From NCBI GenBank assembly GCA_910585095.1, contig CAJUBU010000004.1:1-60346 (forward strand): 60,346 bases of DNA, written 5' to 3'. The stretch's first letter is position 1. The number at the start of each line of letters is the position of its first letter. Shown here in pieces: positions 1 to 8,334 of the stretch. The notes under the pieces are model-generated. The model had not been told where the DNA came from. It saw only the letters and a program-made list of their open reading frames with translations, and ran no database searches. This DNA is from an uncultured Lachnospira sp. (GTDB taxonomy: Bacteria; Bacillota; Clostridia; Lachnospirales; Lachnospiraceae). The position numbers were made by a program, and so were the translations under genes.

Positions 1-11
1 GCACGAGCATA

Positions 12-29
12 AAGTCAGCAAGCTGACTT
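12..29. repeat. Small perfect hairpin upstream of rfbA
   Basis: An 8-bp perfect inverted repeat (AAGTCAGC, two-base loop, GCTGACTT) lies 92 bases before rfbA. It is the first of two consecutive hairpins in this leader. Function is unknown; the tandem-hairpin layout resembles other intergenic repeats in this window. Confidence 0.5.
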
Positions 30-46
30 GGCGAATGCCGCGAGGG

Positions 47-87
47 TCAAATACCCCGCTGCAAAGTAGCAGGGTATTTGATTCTTT
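47..87 (+). terminator. Terminator-like hairpin before rfbA
   Basis: A 10-bp stem (TCAAATACCC at 47-56 pairing with GGGTATTTGA at 72-81) carries an inner GCT/AGC pairing and is followed by a short pyrimidine-rich tail (TTCTTTG). It could end transcription from the gene left of the window, or act as an attenuator in the rfbA leader. The tail is weak, so factor-independent termination is only likely. Confidence 0.5.
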
Positions 88-91
88 GTAT

Positions 92-116
92 AAAAAGCGG
101 CGTAGAAATGAGGTTT
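92..116 (+). repeat. Repeat-borne Shine-Dalgarno segment of rfbA
   Basis: The bases just before rfbA (AAAAAGCGGCG followed by TAGAAATGAGG) nearly match the segment just before pyrI on the other strand (41228-41260). The shared segment includes the ribosome-binding GAGG, so an intergenic repeat seems to supply the ribosome-binding site of both genes. The GAGG lies about seven bases before the rfbA ATG. Confidence 0.5.
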
Positions 117-120
117 AACA

Positions 121-999
121 ATGAAAGGTATTATTTTAGCAGGTGGTAGCGGCACCAGACTTTATCCGCTTACAATGGTTACAAGTAAACAATTATTGCC
201 CGTGTATGATAAGCCTATGATTTTTTATCCGCTGTCGGTGCTTATGATGGCAGGAATAAGGGAAATACTGATTATATCAACACCACAAGATTTGCCGAAT
301 TTTGAGAAGCTTTTTGGCGATGGAAAGGATTTGGGGTTAAATCTTTCTTATAAGGTACAGCCTTCTCCTGATGGGCTTGCACAAGCATTTTTACTTGGAG
401 AGGAATTTATTGATGGAGATTCTTGCGCAATGGTACTTGGCGATAATATTTTTTATGGCAGCGGACTTGGAAAACATTTGCGGGAAGCTGCTGCAAAAAA
501 TCATGGAGCAACTGTTTTTGGCTATTATGTCGATGACCCAGAACGATTTGGAATTGTAGAATTTGATGAAAATGGAAAAGCTATTTCAATAGAGGAAAAA
601 CCACAGAATCCAAAGTCAAATTATTGTGTTACAGGATTATATTTTTATGATAAACATGTGTGTGAGTATGCAAAGCAAATTAAACCATCTGCAAGAGGTG
701 AGCTTGAAATAACGGATTTGAATAAAATTTATTTGGAAAAAGGAAATTTGGATGTTGTTACGCTTGGGCGTGGCTATGCGTGGCTTGACACAGGAACGAT
801 GGATGCGTTAAGCGAAGCGACAGAGTTTATCAAGGTTATTGAAAACAGACAGGGTATACAAATTTCAGCAATTGAAGAAATTGCTTATAAAAATAATTGG
901 ATTAATAAAGACCAATTGATGGAACATGCTAAAAAATATGGAAAATCGCCATATGGAGAGCATTTAAGGAAAGTTGCAGATGGTAAAATTAAATATTGA
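121..999 (+). CDS. rfbA: Glucose-1-phosphate thymidylyltransferase (RfbA/RmlA)
   Basis: Makes dTDP-glucose from dTTP and glucose-1-phosphate, the first step of dTDP-L-rhamnose synthesis in the cytoplasm. The 292-residue length is normal for the family. The N-terminus holds the nucleotide-binding signature GGSGTRLYPLT (about residues 8-18), followed by the QLLPVYDKPMIFYPL block and, near residue 107, GDNIFYG. The ATG at 121 is preceded by GAGG at good spacing. The gene leads an rfbA-rfbB-rfbD-rfbC order with unusually wide gaps: 254 bases follow before rfbB, holding only a weak TGGACA/TGTCCA hairpin near 1022-1052. Rhamnose is probably used for a cell-wall polysaccharide or glycolipid; no rhamnosyltransferase is adjacent in the window. 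Confidence 0.95.
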   Translation: MKGIILAGGSGTRLYPLTMVTSKQLLPVYDKPMIFYPLSVLMMAGIREILIISTPQDLPNFEKLFGDGKDLGLNLSYKVQPSPDGLAQAFLLGEEFIDGDSCAMVLGDNIFYGSGLGKHLREAAAKNHGATVFGYYVDDPERFGIVEFDENGKAISIEEKPQNPKSNYCVTGLYFYDKHVCEYAKQIKPSARGELEITDLNKIYLEKGNLDVVTLGRGYAWLDTGTMDALSEATEFIKVIENRQGIQISAIEEIAYKNNWINKDQLMEHAKKYGKSPYGEHLRKVADGKIKY

Positions 1000-1253
1000 T
1001 ATTTTATTTATGTGAGCAAAGTGGACATGTTTGTGGCATGCTTGCCTGTCCATTTGAATGTGTTAAATTATTTTTATTATAAATAAAATGTTTATCATAA
1101 ACTTAATAAATATATTAAAAATGAAAGGAGAATGATGAGGTATCATATTAAGAAAAAAATATAAAATATAGCAAATTTCAACTTTAAAATATATTGTATA
1201 TTTTTAGAATGTTTAAATTTTGTTTAAAGTGATAGCCCATCTATATAAAATTT

Positions 1254-2297
1254 ATGAAAATAGTAGTTACAGGCGGCGCAGGATTTATTGGCGGTAATTT
1301 TGTACATTATATGTTGGATAAACATCCAGAAGATGATATTATCTGTTTGGATAAGCTCACATATGCAGGAAATATGGAAACATTGACAGACATAATGGAA
1401 AATCCTCATTTTACATTTATTAAGGCGGATATTGCAGATAGAGAAGCAATATATGAACTATTTGAGGCACAAAAGCCAGATGTTATTGTAAATTTTGCGG
1501 CAGAAAGCCACGTTGACCGTTCAATTGATAATCCAAGTATTTTTTTGCAGACGAATGTAATTGGTACAGGTGTTTTGCTGGATGCCTGCAAAAAATATGG
1601 CATTCAAAGATATCATCAGGTTTCAACCGATGAGGTTTATGGTGATTTGCCACTTGATAGACCAGACTTATTTTTTACGGAGGATACGCCAATACACACA
1701 TCAAGTCCGTATTCCGCATCGAAAGCTAGTGCTGATTTGTTAGTGATGGCATATCAACGAACATTTAACATTCCGACAACAATATCAAGATGTTCCAATA
1801 ATTATGGTCCGTATCATTTTCCAGAAAAATTGATACCACTTATGATTGCTAATGTGTTAAATGACAAAAAAGTTCCCGTTTATGGAAAGGGAGAAAATGT
1901 GCGTGATTGGTTATACGTAGAAGATCATTGTAGCGCGATAGACCTTATTATTCGCAAAGGCAAAGTTGGTGAGATTTATAATATTGGAGGACATAATGAA
2001 AAGACGAATCTTGAAGTGGTAAAAACTGTTCTTTCAGAGCTTGGCAAAGGTGAAGATATGATTACTTATGTAACAGACCGACCAGGACATGATAGAAGAT
2101 ACGCCATTGACCCGACTAAGATGAAAACAGAGCTTGGCTGGTTTCCAGAGACTAAGTTTGATGATGGTATTAAAAAGACAGTGAAGTGGTATCTTGAAAA
2201 TAGAGAATGGTGGGAGCATATTATTTCAGGAGATTATCAAAAGTATTATGAAAATATGTATACAGATAGAGAACATAAGTTTACATCATCTTTATAA
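1254..2297 (+). CDS. rfbB: dTDP-glucose 4,6-dehydratase (RfbB/RmlB)
   Basis: Second enzyme of the dTDP-L-rhamnose pathway; converts dTDP-glucose to the 4-keto-6-deoxy sugar with bound NAD. It is an extended short-chain dehydrogenase with the Rossmann motif GGAGFIGG at residues 7-14, the catalytic T125-D126-E127 triad and the Y153-x3-K157 pair. Length 347 residues is normal. The start is fixed by the canonical N-terminus (MKIVVTGGAGFIG), but no convincing Shine-Dalgarno sequence precedes it. A strong AAAGGAG lies about 120 bases upstream (1125-1131) in front of an 11-codon reading frame instead. The protein is intact, so translation presumably uses a weak or structured site. Confidence 0.95.
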   Translation: MKIVVTGGAGFIGGNFVHYMLDKHPEDDIICLDKLTYAGNMETLTDIMENPHFTFIKADIADREAIYELFEAQKPDVIVNFAAESHVDRSIDNPSIFLQTNVIGTGVLLDACKKYGIQRYHQVSTDEVYGDLPLDRPDLFFTEDTPIHTSSPYSASKASADLLVMAYQRTFNIPTTISRCSNNYGPYHFPEKLIPLMIANVLNDKKVPVYGKGENVRDWLYVEDHCSAIDLIIRKGKVGEIYNIGGHNEKTNLEVVKTVLSELGKGEDMITYVTDRPGHDRRYAIDPTKMKTELGWFPETKFDDGIKKTVKWYLENREWWEHIISGDYQKYYENMYTDREHKFTSSL

Positions 2298-2446
2298 TAG
2301 TAACGATATAATAAATTCAACCTTATCAGGGAAGTTAGACTTATATATTAATATTATTAAAAATATAAAATATTATTAAAGAAAGGGATGAACGGTTGCA
2401 ATAGAAATGAAAATTTTTATTTGCATTGGATTCAGTTAAAAGGATT

Positions 2447-3361
2447 ATGAAAATTTTTGTTACAGGAGTTGCAGGGCAGTTAGGGCATGATGTTGTAAAT
2501 GAGTTGGTAAAACGTGGCGTTAAAGTTATAGGAAGTGATATTGCACAATATTACAGTGGTATTAATGATGGCAGTGCAGTTACAAAAAATATTTATATTT
2601 CTCTTGATATAACAGATAAGCAAGCGGTTCATGAAGTTATTGTTGAAATAAAGCCTGATGTGGTAATACATTGTGCTGCTTGGACAGCCGTTGATTTGGC
2701 AGAAGAAGATGAAAATATAGAAAAAGTACGCAAAATTAATGCAGAAGGTGCTAAAAATATTGCAATGGCATGTAAAGAAGTAGATGCAACGATGATTTAT
2801 CTTAGCACAGATTATGTATTTGATGGAGAAGGAGATAAGGCATGGCTTCCTGATTGTAAAGAGTATAAACCGCTTAATGTGTATGGACAGACAAAACTTG
2901 AGGGAGAATTAGCAGTAAGCAGTATTTTAGAGAAATATTTTATTGTTCGTATTGCTTGGGTATTTGGCTTAAATGGCAAAAATTTTATTAAGACGATGTT
3001 AAATGTGGGAAAAACCCATGATACGGTTAAAGTCGTTAACGATCAGATAGGCACGCCAACCTATACGTTGGATCTGGCGGTATTGTTGGCTGATATGGCT
3101 GTTTCCCAAAAGTATGGTTATTATCATGCAACAAATGAAGGCGGTTATATATCTTGGTATGATTTTACTTGCAAAATATATGAACTTGCAGGCTATGATA
3201 CAAAAGTGATTCCTGTGACAACAGCAGAATATGGACTTTCTAAAGCAAAAAGACCTTTTAATTCAAGACTAGATAAAAGTAAATTGGTAGAAAATGGATT
3301 TAAACCGCTTCCGACATGGGAGGATGCATTAAAACGATATTTGAAAGAAATCGAATATTAA
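2447..3361 (+). CDS. rfbD: dTDP-4-dehydrorhamnose reductase (RfbD/RmlD)
   Basis: Last enzyme of the dTDP-L-rhamnose pathway; NAD(P)H-dependent reduction to dTDP-L-rhamnose. The protein opens with the Rossmann motif GVAGQLG and carries the YGQTKLEGE block holding the Y-x3-K catalytic pair, plus the conserved STDYVFDG stretch. From the ATG at 2447 it is 304 residues, within the family range. An upstream ATG at 2426 would add seven residues with no homology to the family start, so 2447 is preferred; AAAGGA lies close before it. The gap to rfbB is 149 very AT-rich bases. rfbC follows after 33 bases. Confidence 0.93.
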   Translation: MKIFVTGVAGQLGHDVVNELVKRGVKVIGSDIAQYYSGINDGSAVTKNIYISLDITDKQAVHEVIVEIKPDVVIHCAAWTAVDLAEEDENIEKVRKINAEGAKNIAMACKEVDATMIYLSTDYVFDGEGDKAWLPDCKEYKPLNVYGQTKLEGELAVSSILEKYFIVRIAWVFGLNGKNFIKTMLNVGKTHDTVKVVNDQIGTPTYTLDLAVLLADMAVSQKYGYYHATNEGGYISWYDFTCKIYELAGYDTKVIPVTTAEYGLSKAKRPFNSRLDKSKLVENGFKPLPTWEDALKRYLKEIEY

Positions 3362-3394
3362 AAACGACGAATTTAAAGTGAAAGGGGAATAAAG

Positions 3395-3997
3395 ATGGGA
3401 CAAATCAAAGTGACCAATACGCCAATTGAGGGACTTTATATTATAGAGCCTACGGTTCATGGTGATGAACGTGGATATTTTGTAGAAACATATAATCAGA
3501 ATGATTTTAAAGAAGCTGGTCTTGATATGGTGTTTGTACAAGATAATCAAAGTATGTCAACAAAAGGTGTTCTTCGAGGACTACATTTTCAAAAACAATT
3601 TCCACAAGGAAAGCTGGTTCGTGTGATAAAAGGAACAGTATTTGATGTTGCTGTTGATTTAAGAGGCAAAAGTAAAACCTATGGGAAATGGTTTGGGGTT
3701 GAACTCTCTGCTGAAAATAAAAAACAGTTTTATATTTCAGAGGGTTTTGCACATGGCTTTTTGGTGCTTAGTGATGAGGCTGAATTTTGTTATAAGGTGA
3801 CGGATTTTTACCACCCAGGTGATGAGGGTGGTTTGGCTTGGAATGACCCAGAGATTGGCATTGAGTGGCCACAGCTTGTAGGAGAATATAATGGAAGCGC
3901 CTTAGCACAAGGGTATACATTGACAGATGGAACAAAGCTTAATCTGTCAGAAAAAGATGAAAAGTGGAGTGGAATAAAAGATACGTTTCAGTTTTAA
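3395..3997 (+). CDS. rfbC: dTDP-4-dehydrorhamnose 3,5-epimerase (RfbC/RmlC)
   Basis: Third step of dTDP-L-rhamnose synthesis: double epimerisation of the keto-sugar before the RfbD reduction. It is a cupin protein. The RGLHFQ motif with the likely catalytic His64 is visible, preceded by VQDNQSMSTKGVLRG; the FAHGFLVLSDEAEFCYKVTDFY block follows. The 200-residue length is slightly above the usual 180-190. GAAAGGGG precedes the ATG at good spacing. It ends the rhamnose operon; a small hairpin with a T6 tail follows at 4045-4067. With rfbA, rfbB and rfbD, all four pathway enzymes are present. Confidence 0.94.
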   Translation: MGQIKVTNTPIEGLYIIEPTVHGDERGYFVETYNQNDFKEAGLDMVFVQDNQSMSTKGVLRGLHFQKQFPQGKLVRVIKGTVFDVAVDLRGKSKTYGKWFGVELSAENKKQFYISEGFAHGFLVLSDEAEFCYKVTDFYHPGDEGGLAWNDPEIGIEWPQLVGEYNGSALAQGYTLTDGTKLNLSEKDEKWSGIKDTFQF

Positions 3998-4044
3998 TGA
4001 TATATGATTAATAATTATTTAATATTAAGGTATAATAATCTTGG

Positions 4045-4067
4045 CTAAAGCAAACTTTTAGTTTTTT
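4045..4067 (+). terminator. Probable terminator of the rhamnose operon
   Basis: CTAAAG (4045-4050) can pair with CTTTTAG (4055-4061, one bulged base) and is followed directly by six T residues. The stem is short, so strength is uncertain. It is the only T-tailed hairpin between rfbC and hrcA. Confidence 0.45.
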
Positions 4068-4096
4068 ACTATGTAAAATATTATGGCATATTATTG

Positions 4097-4171
4097 AGTT
4101 AAGCGGATATTCGCAATCCGCTACACTACTTGTTTAAAACACCTAGGTACTATCGCAGCTATGAGGTTAAA
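4097..4171 (+). repeat. Dispersed repeat B, uninterrupted copy
   Basis: This 75-bp stretch is matched at 54286-54450, where an 88-bp insertion splits it. It contains the hairpin GCGGAT/ATCCGC and ends in GCAGCT-ATGAGGTTAAA. The ending resembles the ribosome-binding segment in front of rfbA. It occupies the 394-base gap between rfbC and hrcA, which otherwise holds the rfb terminator, the hrcA promoter and CIRCE. Confidence 0.65.
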
Positions 4172-4233
4172 TAAGAAAAAATTATAGTGTAAAGGCATTT
4201 TTTTAATAATTTTATATTTTATTTATAAAAAAT

Positions 4234-4266
4234 CCTGCATTTTCTGTTGACAATAAGGAATGCAGG
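4234..4266. repeat. Inverted repeat flanking the hrcA -35 box
   Basis: CCTGCATT (4234-4241) and AATGCAGG (4259-4266) form a perfect 8-bp inverted repeat whose 17-base loop contains the TTGACA -35 element of hrcA. It may be a weak terminator for read-through from the left, or a second operator-like site; the sequence cannot decide. Confidence 0.4.
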
Positions 4267-4275
4267 TGTTATTTT
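4247..4275 (+). promoter_or_regulatory. Sigma-A type promoter of the hrcA operon
   Basis: TTGACA at 4247-4252 and TATTTT at 4270-4275 are separated by 17 bases. The predicted start of transcription lies just before the CIRCE element, the usual arrangement for HrcA repression. Confidence 0.7.
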
Positions 4276-4288
4276 ATGTATAGCAATA

Positions 4289-4315
4289 TTAGCACTCCAA
4301 TTAATTGAGTGCTAA
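4289..4315. promoter_or_regulatory. CIRCE operator (HrcA binding site)
   Basis: A perfect match to the CIRCE consensus: TTAGCACTC, nine-base spacer, GAGTGCTAA. It sits between the hrcA promoter and the hrcA start codon. HrcA bound here is expected to repress hrcA-grpE-dnaK-dnaJ until heat or misfolded protein titrates GroEL. It is the only CIRCE I see in the window. Confidence 0.97.
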
Positions 4316-4391
4316 CAAAAGCAAAAATAGAAGAATATTGTTAAAATGTTTCTGTATCGTTTTATAACAACACAGAAATGAGGTGGCTATA

Positions 4392-5486
4392 ATGGAACTG
4401 GATGAAAGAAAAATAAAGATTCTTAAAGCAGTTATCAAAAATTATCTTGAGACAGGGGAACCTGTTGGGTCAAGGACCATTTCTAAATATACCGACCTTA
4501 AGTTAAGTTCCGCAACAATAAGGAATGAAATGGCTGATTTGGAGGAGATGGGATATATTATACAGCCGCATACATCGGCAGGAAGGATTCCTACTGATAA
4601 AGGTTACCGATTATATGTAGATGATATGATGCATATGAAGGAGGAGGAATTAGCAACTAGGGAGCAGCAGTTATTAAAGCGTGAAGACGATGTTGCTGAG
4701 CGCGAGAAAGATACACAGTCAATGGCAGAGCTGCTTGGCAAGAAGGTTGATAAGGTTGAGGAGTTGCTGCAAAGCGTTGCAAAGGTACTGGCGAGAGATA
4801 CCAATTACGCAACGATGGTAAGCGCGCCTAGAGTAAAAGGCAATAAGCTGAAGTTTATACAGCTTTCTAGTCTTGAAGATAATAAAATTCTTGCAGTGAT
4901 TGTTATGGGCGGCAATGTTATTCGCAATAAAGTGATAACGGTAAGTGAGAAACTTAGCGGTGAAAACTTGTTGAAATTAAATATTTTGATTAATACAACG
5001 CTCACAGGATTGTCTTTACAAGAAATGAATCTTAGTATTGTGTCTAAGATGGAAAATCAGGCAGGAGAACATGCACAGCTTGTAAAAGAAGTGGTTGATG
5101 CGATTGTGACAGCTATTAGTAGTGAAGATAATCTTAAGATATATACAAGTGGAGCAACCAATATATTTAAGTATCCTGAGCTTAGCGATTCATCAAAGGC
5201 AAGTGAATTGATATATACACTTGAAGAAAAACAAAGTTTAACGGATTTTGTCAATATTGATAATGATGAAGAGGGAGACAGCAAAGATATTCAAGTATAT
5301 ATAGGAAGTGAGACTCCAGTGGAATCAATGAAGGATTGTAGTGTTGTTACTGCAACGTATGAACTTCAGGATGGTATGCGTGGAACAATAGGAATTATTG
5401 GACCAAAGCGTATGGATTATGAGAAGGTTGTCGAGAAGTTAAAAACCATTCAAAATCAATTGGATGATGTTTTTAAGAAATCATAG
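4392..5486 (+). CDS. hrcA: Heat-inducible transcription repressor HrcA
   Basis: DNA-binding repressor of the class I heat-shock genes; binds CIRCE, which lies 77 bases upstream. The N-terminal winged helix (about residues 1-75) shows the family blocks PVGSRTISKY, SSATIRNEMADLEEMGYI and HTSAGRIPTDKGYR. A helical stretch and the GAF-like domain follow, ending in GTIGIIGPKRMDYEKVV. The ATG at 4392 is chosen over a GTG at 4383 because AGGTGG lies six bases before it. At 364 residues it is slightly longer than usual, owing to a charged helical insert around residues 80-120. It leads the chaperone operon and represses itself. Confidence 0.96.
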   Translation: MELDERKIKILKAVIKNYLETGEPVGSRTISKYTDLKLSSATIRNEMADLEEMGYIIQPHTSAGRIPTDKGYRLYVDDMMHMKEEELATREQQLLKREDDVAEREKDTQSMAELLGKKVDKVEELLQSVAKVLARDTNYATMVSAPRVKGNKLKFIQLSSLEDNKILAVIVMGGNVIRNKVITVSEKLSGENLLKLNILINTTLTGLSLQEMNLSIVSKMENQAGEHAQLVKEVVDAIVTAISSEDNLKIYTSGATNIFKYPELSDSSKASELIYTLEEKQSLTDFVNIDNDEEGDSKDIQVYIGSETPVESMKDCSVVTATYELQDGMRGTIGIIGPKRMDYEKVVEKLKTIQNQLDDVFKKS

Positions 5487-5526
5487 GAAGGAAGAATGAG
5501 ACGTGTCTAAAATCAAAGGAGCTAAG

Positions 5527-6201
5527 ATGAATCAGTCAAAGAAGAATTTTAAGAAAGATTTTTCAGAAAATGCAGATACTAATTTAGAACAAGAAGATAA
5601 TAATACTGCAAATTCTGTTTATAATGAAAGCAAAGCAGATGAAAATGTCAATTTGGATGAAGCGGACGCAGATGTGGATACAACATTTGCCGAACAGGCA
5701 GACGGCGCAAGTGATGCGGACGAAGAAGTTTCGGATTCTGGAAAATGCACCAGAAAAAAGAAAGACCAAAAAGACGCTGTTATTGAAGAATTACAAGATA
5801 AAATCAAGCGTCAGATGGCAGAATTTGACAATTTCAGAAAGCGTACTGATAAAGAAAAGTCTACAATGTATGAAATGGGGGCTTCTGAGGTTATTAAGAA
5901 GCTGCTCCCAGTAGTAGACAATTTTGAGCGAGGCTTTAAATCAATTACAGATGAGGAAAAAGAAACACCATTTGCAAAAGGAATGGATATGGTTTATAAG
6001 CAGATTATGAAGATGTTTGAAGATATTGATGTAAAGCCTATTGAAGCTGTTGGTGTTGAATTTAACCCAGATGTTCACAATGCTGTTATGCACATTGATG
6101 ACGATTCGGTCGGCGAGAGCATTATTGTCGAAGAATTTGAGAAGGGTTACACATATAAAGATGCAGTGATTCGCCATAGTATGGTTAAAGTGGCAAATTA
6201 A
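5527..6201 (+). CDS. grpE: Nucleotide exchange factor GrpE
   Basis: Cochaperone that releases ADP from DnaK. The first 85 or so residues are acidic and low in complexity, as often seen in GrpE. A long coiled coil follows (AEFDNFRKRTDKEK block), then the C-terminal beta domain with FNPDVHNAVMH and GYTYKDAVIRHSMVKV. The ATG at 5527, with AAAGGAG six bases before it, is preferred; an in-frame GTG at 5503 also has a purine-rich stretch upstream and would add eight residues. It lies 40 bases after hrcA and 78 before dnaK, within the CIRCE-controlled operon. Confidence 0.95.
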   Translation: MNQSKKNFKKDFSENADTNLEQEDNNTANSVYNESKADENVNLDEADADVDTTFAEQADGASDADEEVSDSGKCTRKKKDQKDAVIEELQDKIKRQMAEFDNFRKRTDKEKSTMYEMGASEVIKKLLPVVDNFERGFKSITDEEKETPFAKGMDMVYKQIMKMFEDIDVKPIEAVGVEFNPDVHNAVMHIDDDSVGESIIVEEFEKGYTYKDAVIRHSMVKVAN

Positions 6202-6279
6202 AGGGCATATAAAGATTAAAAAATGAATGGTTAAAAAGGATATTGATATTTTAGCACAATGTGCAGAAAGGATTATATT

Positions 6280-8172
6280 ATGGGAAAAATTATAGGAATT
6301 GATTTAGGTACAACAAATTCATGCGTAGCAGTTATGGAGGGTGGTAAGCCTGTTGTTATTGCAAACACAGAAGGTCTTAGAACAACACCATCGATTGTAG
6401 CATTTACAAAGACAGGAGAAAGACTTGTAGGCGACCCTGCAAAGCGTCAGGCAGTAACCAATGCAGATAAGACGGTTTCTTCTATTAAAAGACATATGGG
6501 TTCTGATTATAGAGTGACAATTGATGATAAGAAATATTCACCACAAGAAATTTCAGCTATGATTCTTCAAAAGTTAAAAGCCGATGCAGAAAATTATCTT
6601 GGTGAAAAAGTGACAGAAGCTGTTATTACAGTGCCAGCATATTTTAATGATGCACAACGTCAGGCAACAAAGGATGCTGGTAAAATTGCAGGTCTTGATG
6701 TAAAGCGAATTATCAACGAGCCTACGGCAGCAGCATTGGCTTATGGTCTTGATAATGAAAAAGAACAAAAAATCATGGTATATGACCTTGGCGGCGGTAC
6801 ATTTGATGTATCCATTATTGAAATCGGCGATGGTGTTATTGAAGTTCTTGCAACAGCAGGCAACAATAAGCTTGGTGGTGATGATTTTGATAATGTTTTA
6901 ACACAGTATATGTTAGAGGATTTCAAGGCTAAAGAAGGCGTAGATTTATCAAAAGATACAATGGCATTACAGCGATTGAAAGTTGCTGCTGAACAGGCTA
7001 AGAAAGAGTTGTCAAGCGCAACAACAACAACGATTAACCTTCCATATATCACAGCAACACCAGAAGGACCAAAGCATTTTGATATGACACTCACAAGAGC
7101 AAAATTTGATGAGTTGACACATGATTTAGTAGAAAAGACAGCAGAGCCAGTAAGAAATGCTTTAAGCGATGCAGGTCTTACGGCTTCAGAACTTTCAAAA
7201 GTATTGTTGGTTGGCGGTTCTACAAGAGTTCCAGCAGTACAGGATAAAGTAAAACAGCTCACAGGACATGAGCCAAGCAAAACATTAAATCCAGATGAGT
7301 GTGTGGCACTTGGCGCTTCTATTCAAGGTGGTAAACTTGCAGGCGATGCAGGTGCAGGCGAGATTCTTCTTCTTGATGTTACACCACTTTCTCTCTCTAT
7401 TGAGACAAAAGGTGGTATTGCAACACGATTGATCGAAAGAAATACAACGATTCCTACAAAGAAGAGTCAAATTTTCTCTACGGCAGTAGATAATCAGACT
7501 GCTGTGGATATCAATGTTGTTCAAGGTGAAAGACAGTTTGCAAGGGATAATAAATCACTTGGACAGTTTAGACTTGATGGTATTCCACCAGCAATGAGCG
7601 GTGTTCCTCAAATAGAGGTAACATTTGATATCGATGCAAATGGTATTGTTAATGTATCGGCAAAAGATTTAGGTACAGGCAAAGAACAGCATATTACCAT
7701 TACAGCAGGTTCAAATATGTCGGATGATGATATTGACAAGGCTGTCAAAGAAGCTGCTGAGTATGAAGCACAAGACAAAAAGCGCAAAGAGGCTATTGAG
7801 ACCAGAAATGAAGCAGATTCAATGGTATTCCAGACACAGAAAGCGCTTAATGAAGTTGGCGATAAGTTGGATGCAAATGATAAGGCAGGAGTTGAGGCAG
7901 ACCTTAACGCGTTAAAATCGCTTATTGAGAGCAGCGATGCAGAAAATATGACAGAGGCACAAGTCAATGATATTAAGGCAGCAAAAGAGAAATTGATGGA
8001 ATCTGCACAGAAATTGTTTGCGAAACTTTACGAATCACAACAGGCACAGGGAACAGCTGGTGCCGGTCCAGATATGGGTTCAGGAGTAGCTCCAGATATG
8101 AATGCAGGTTCAGGTGAAACAAGCGCGCCTTATGGTGATGATGTTGTTGACGGTGATTACAAAGAAGTGTAA
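6280..8172 (+). CDS. dnaK: Chaperone protein DnaK (Hsp70)
   Basis: ATP-dependent Hsp70 chaperone of the cytoplasm, working with DnaJ and GrpE. The ATPase domain begins GKIIGIDLGTTNSCVAV, with the second phosphate motif at MVYDLGGGTFDVSI and NEPTAAALAYG between them. The substrate-binding beta domain includes the FDIDANGIVNVSAKD block, and the helical lid and Gly-rich tail end in VVDGDYKEV. The first ATG (6259) would add seven residues; the one at 6280 has AAAGGA at good spacing and gives the canonical N-terminus (630 residues). A strong hairpin with a T tail follows, before dnaJ. Confidence 0.98.
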   Translation: MGKIIGIDLGTTNSCVAVMEGGKPVVIANTEGLRTTPSIVAFTKTGERLVGDPAKRQAVTNADKTVSSIKRHMGSDYRVTIDDKKYSPQEISAMILQKLKADAENYLGEKVTEAVITVPAYFNDAQRQATKDAGKIAGLDVKRIINEPTAAALAYGLDNEKEQKIMVYDLGGGTFDVSIIEIGDGVIEVLATAGNNKLGGDDFDNVLTQYMLEDFKAKEGVDLSKDTMALQRLKVAAEQAKKELSSATTTTINLPYITATPEGPKHFDMTLTRAKFDELTHDLVEKTAEPVRNALSDAGLTASELSKVLLVGGSTRVPAVQDKVKQLTGHEPSKTLNPDECVALGASIQGGKLAGDAGAGEILLLDVTPLSLSIETKGGIATRLIERNTTIPTKKSQIFSTAVDNQTAVDINVVQGERQFARDNKSLGQFRLDGIPPAMSGVPQIEVTFDIDANGIVNVSAKDLGTGKEQHITITAGSNMSDDDIDKAVKEAAEYEAQDKKRKEAIETRNEADSMVFQTQKALNEVGDKLDANDKAGVEADLNALKSLIESSDAENMTEAQVNDIKAAKEKLMESAQKLFAKLYESQQAQGTAGAGPDMGSGVAPDMNAGSGETSAPYGDDVVDGDYKEV

Positions 8173-8229
8173 TTGTTATGGAGTGTTTGATTTGTGTATA
8201 AATGCCACAAATGGTATGTACACAATAGT

Positions 8230-8264
8230 AAACTGCACAAAGGCTTTTGCCTCTGTGCAGTTTT
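8230..8264 (+). terminator. Terminator between dnaK and dnaJ
   Basis: AAACTGCACA (8230-8239) pairs with TGTGCAGTTT (8254-8263). An inner AGGC/GCCT stem extends it after one mismatch, and a T run follows. This is a convincing intrinsic terminator inside the heat-shock cluster, suggesting that dnaJ gets only read-through or has its own promoter. Confidence 0.75.
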
Positions 8265-8334
8265 AGCAGGTTTTATAAAGAATAAAATAAAAGTTTATAG
8301 AAAAATCCTTAAATTTTATGGAAAGGAATAAGAT

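Noticed and set aside
6741..7280. Long open frame antisense to dnaK (179 codons)
   Set aside because: It lies wholly within dnaK, is serine- and valine-rich by codon reflection and has no ribosome-binding site of note. It is a shadow of dnaK.
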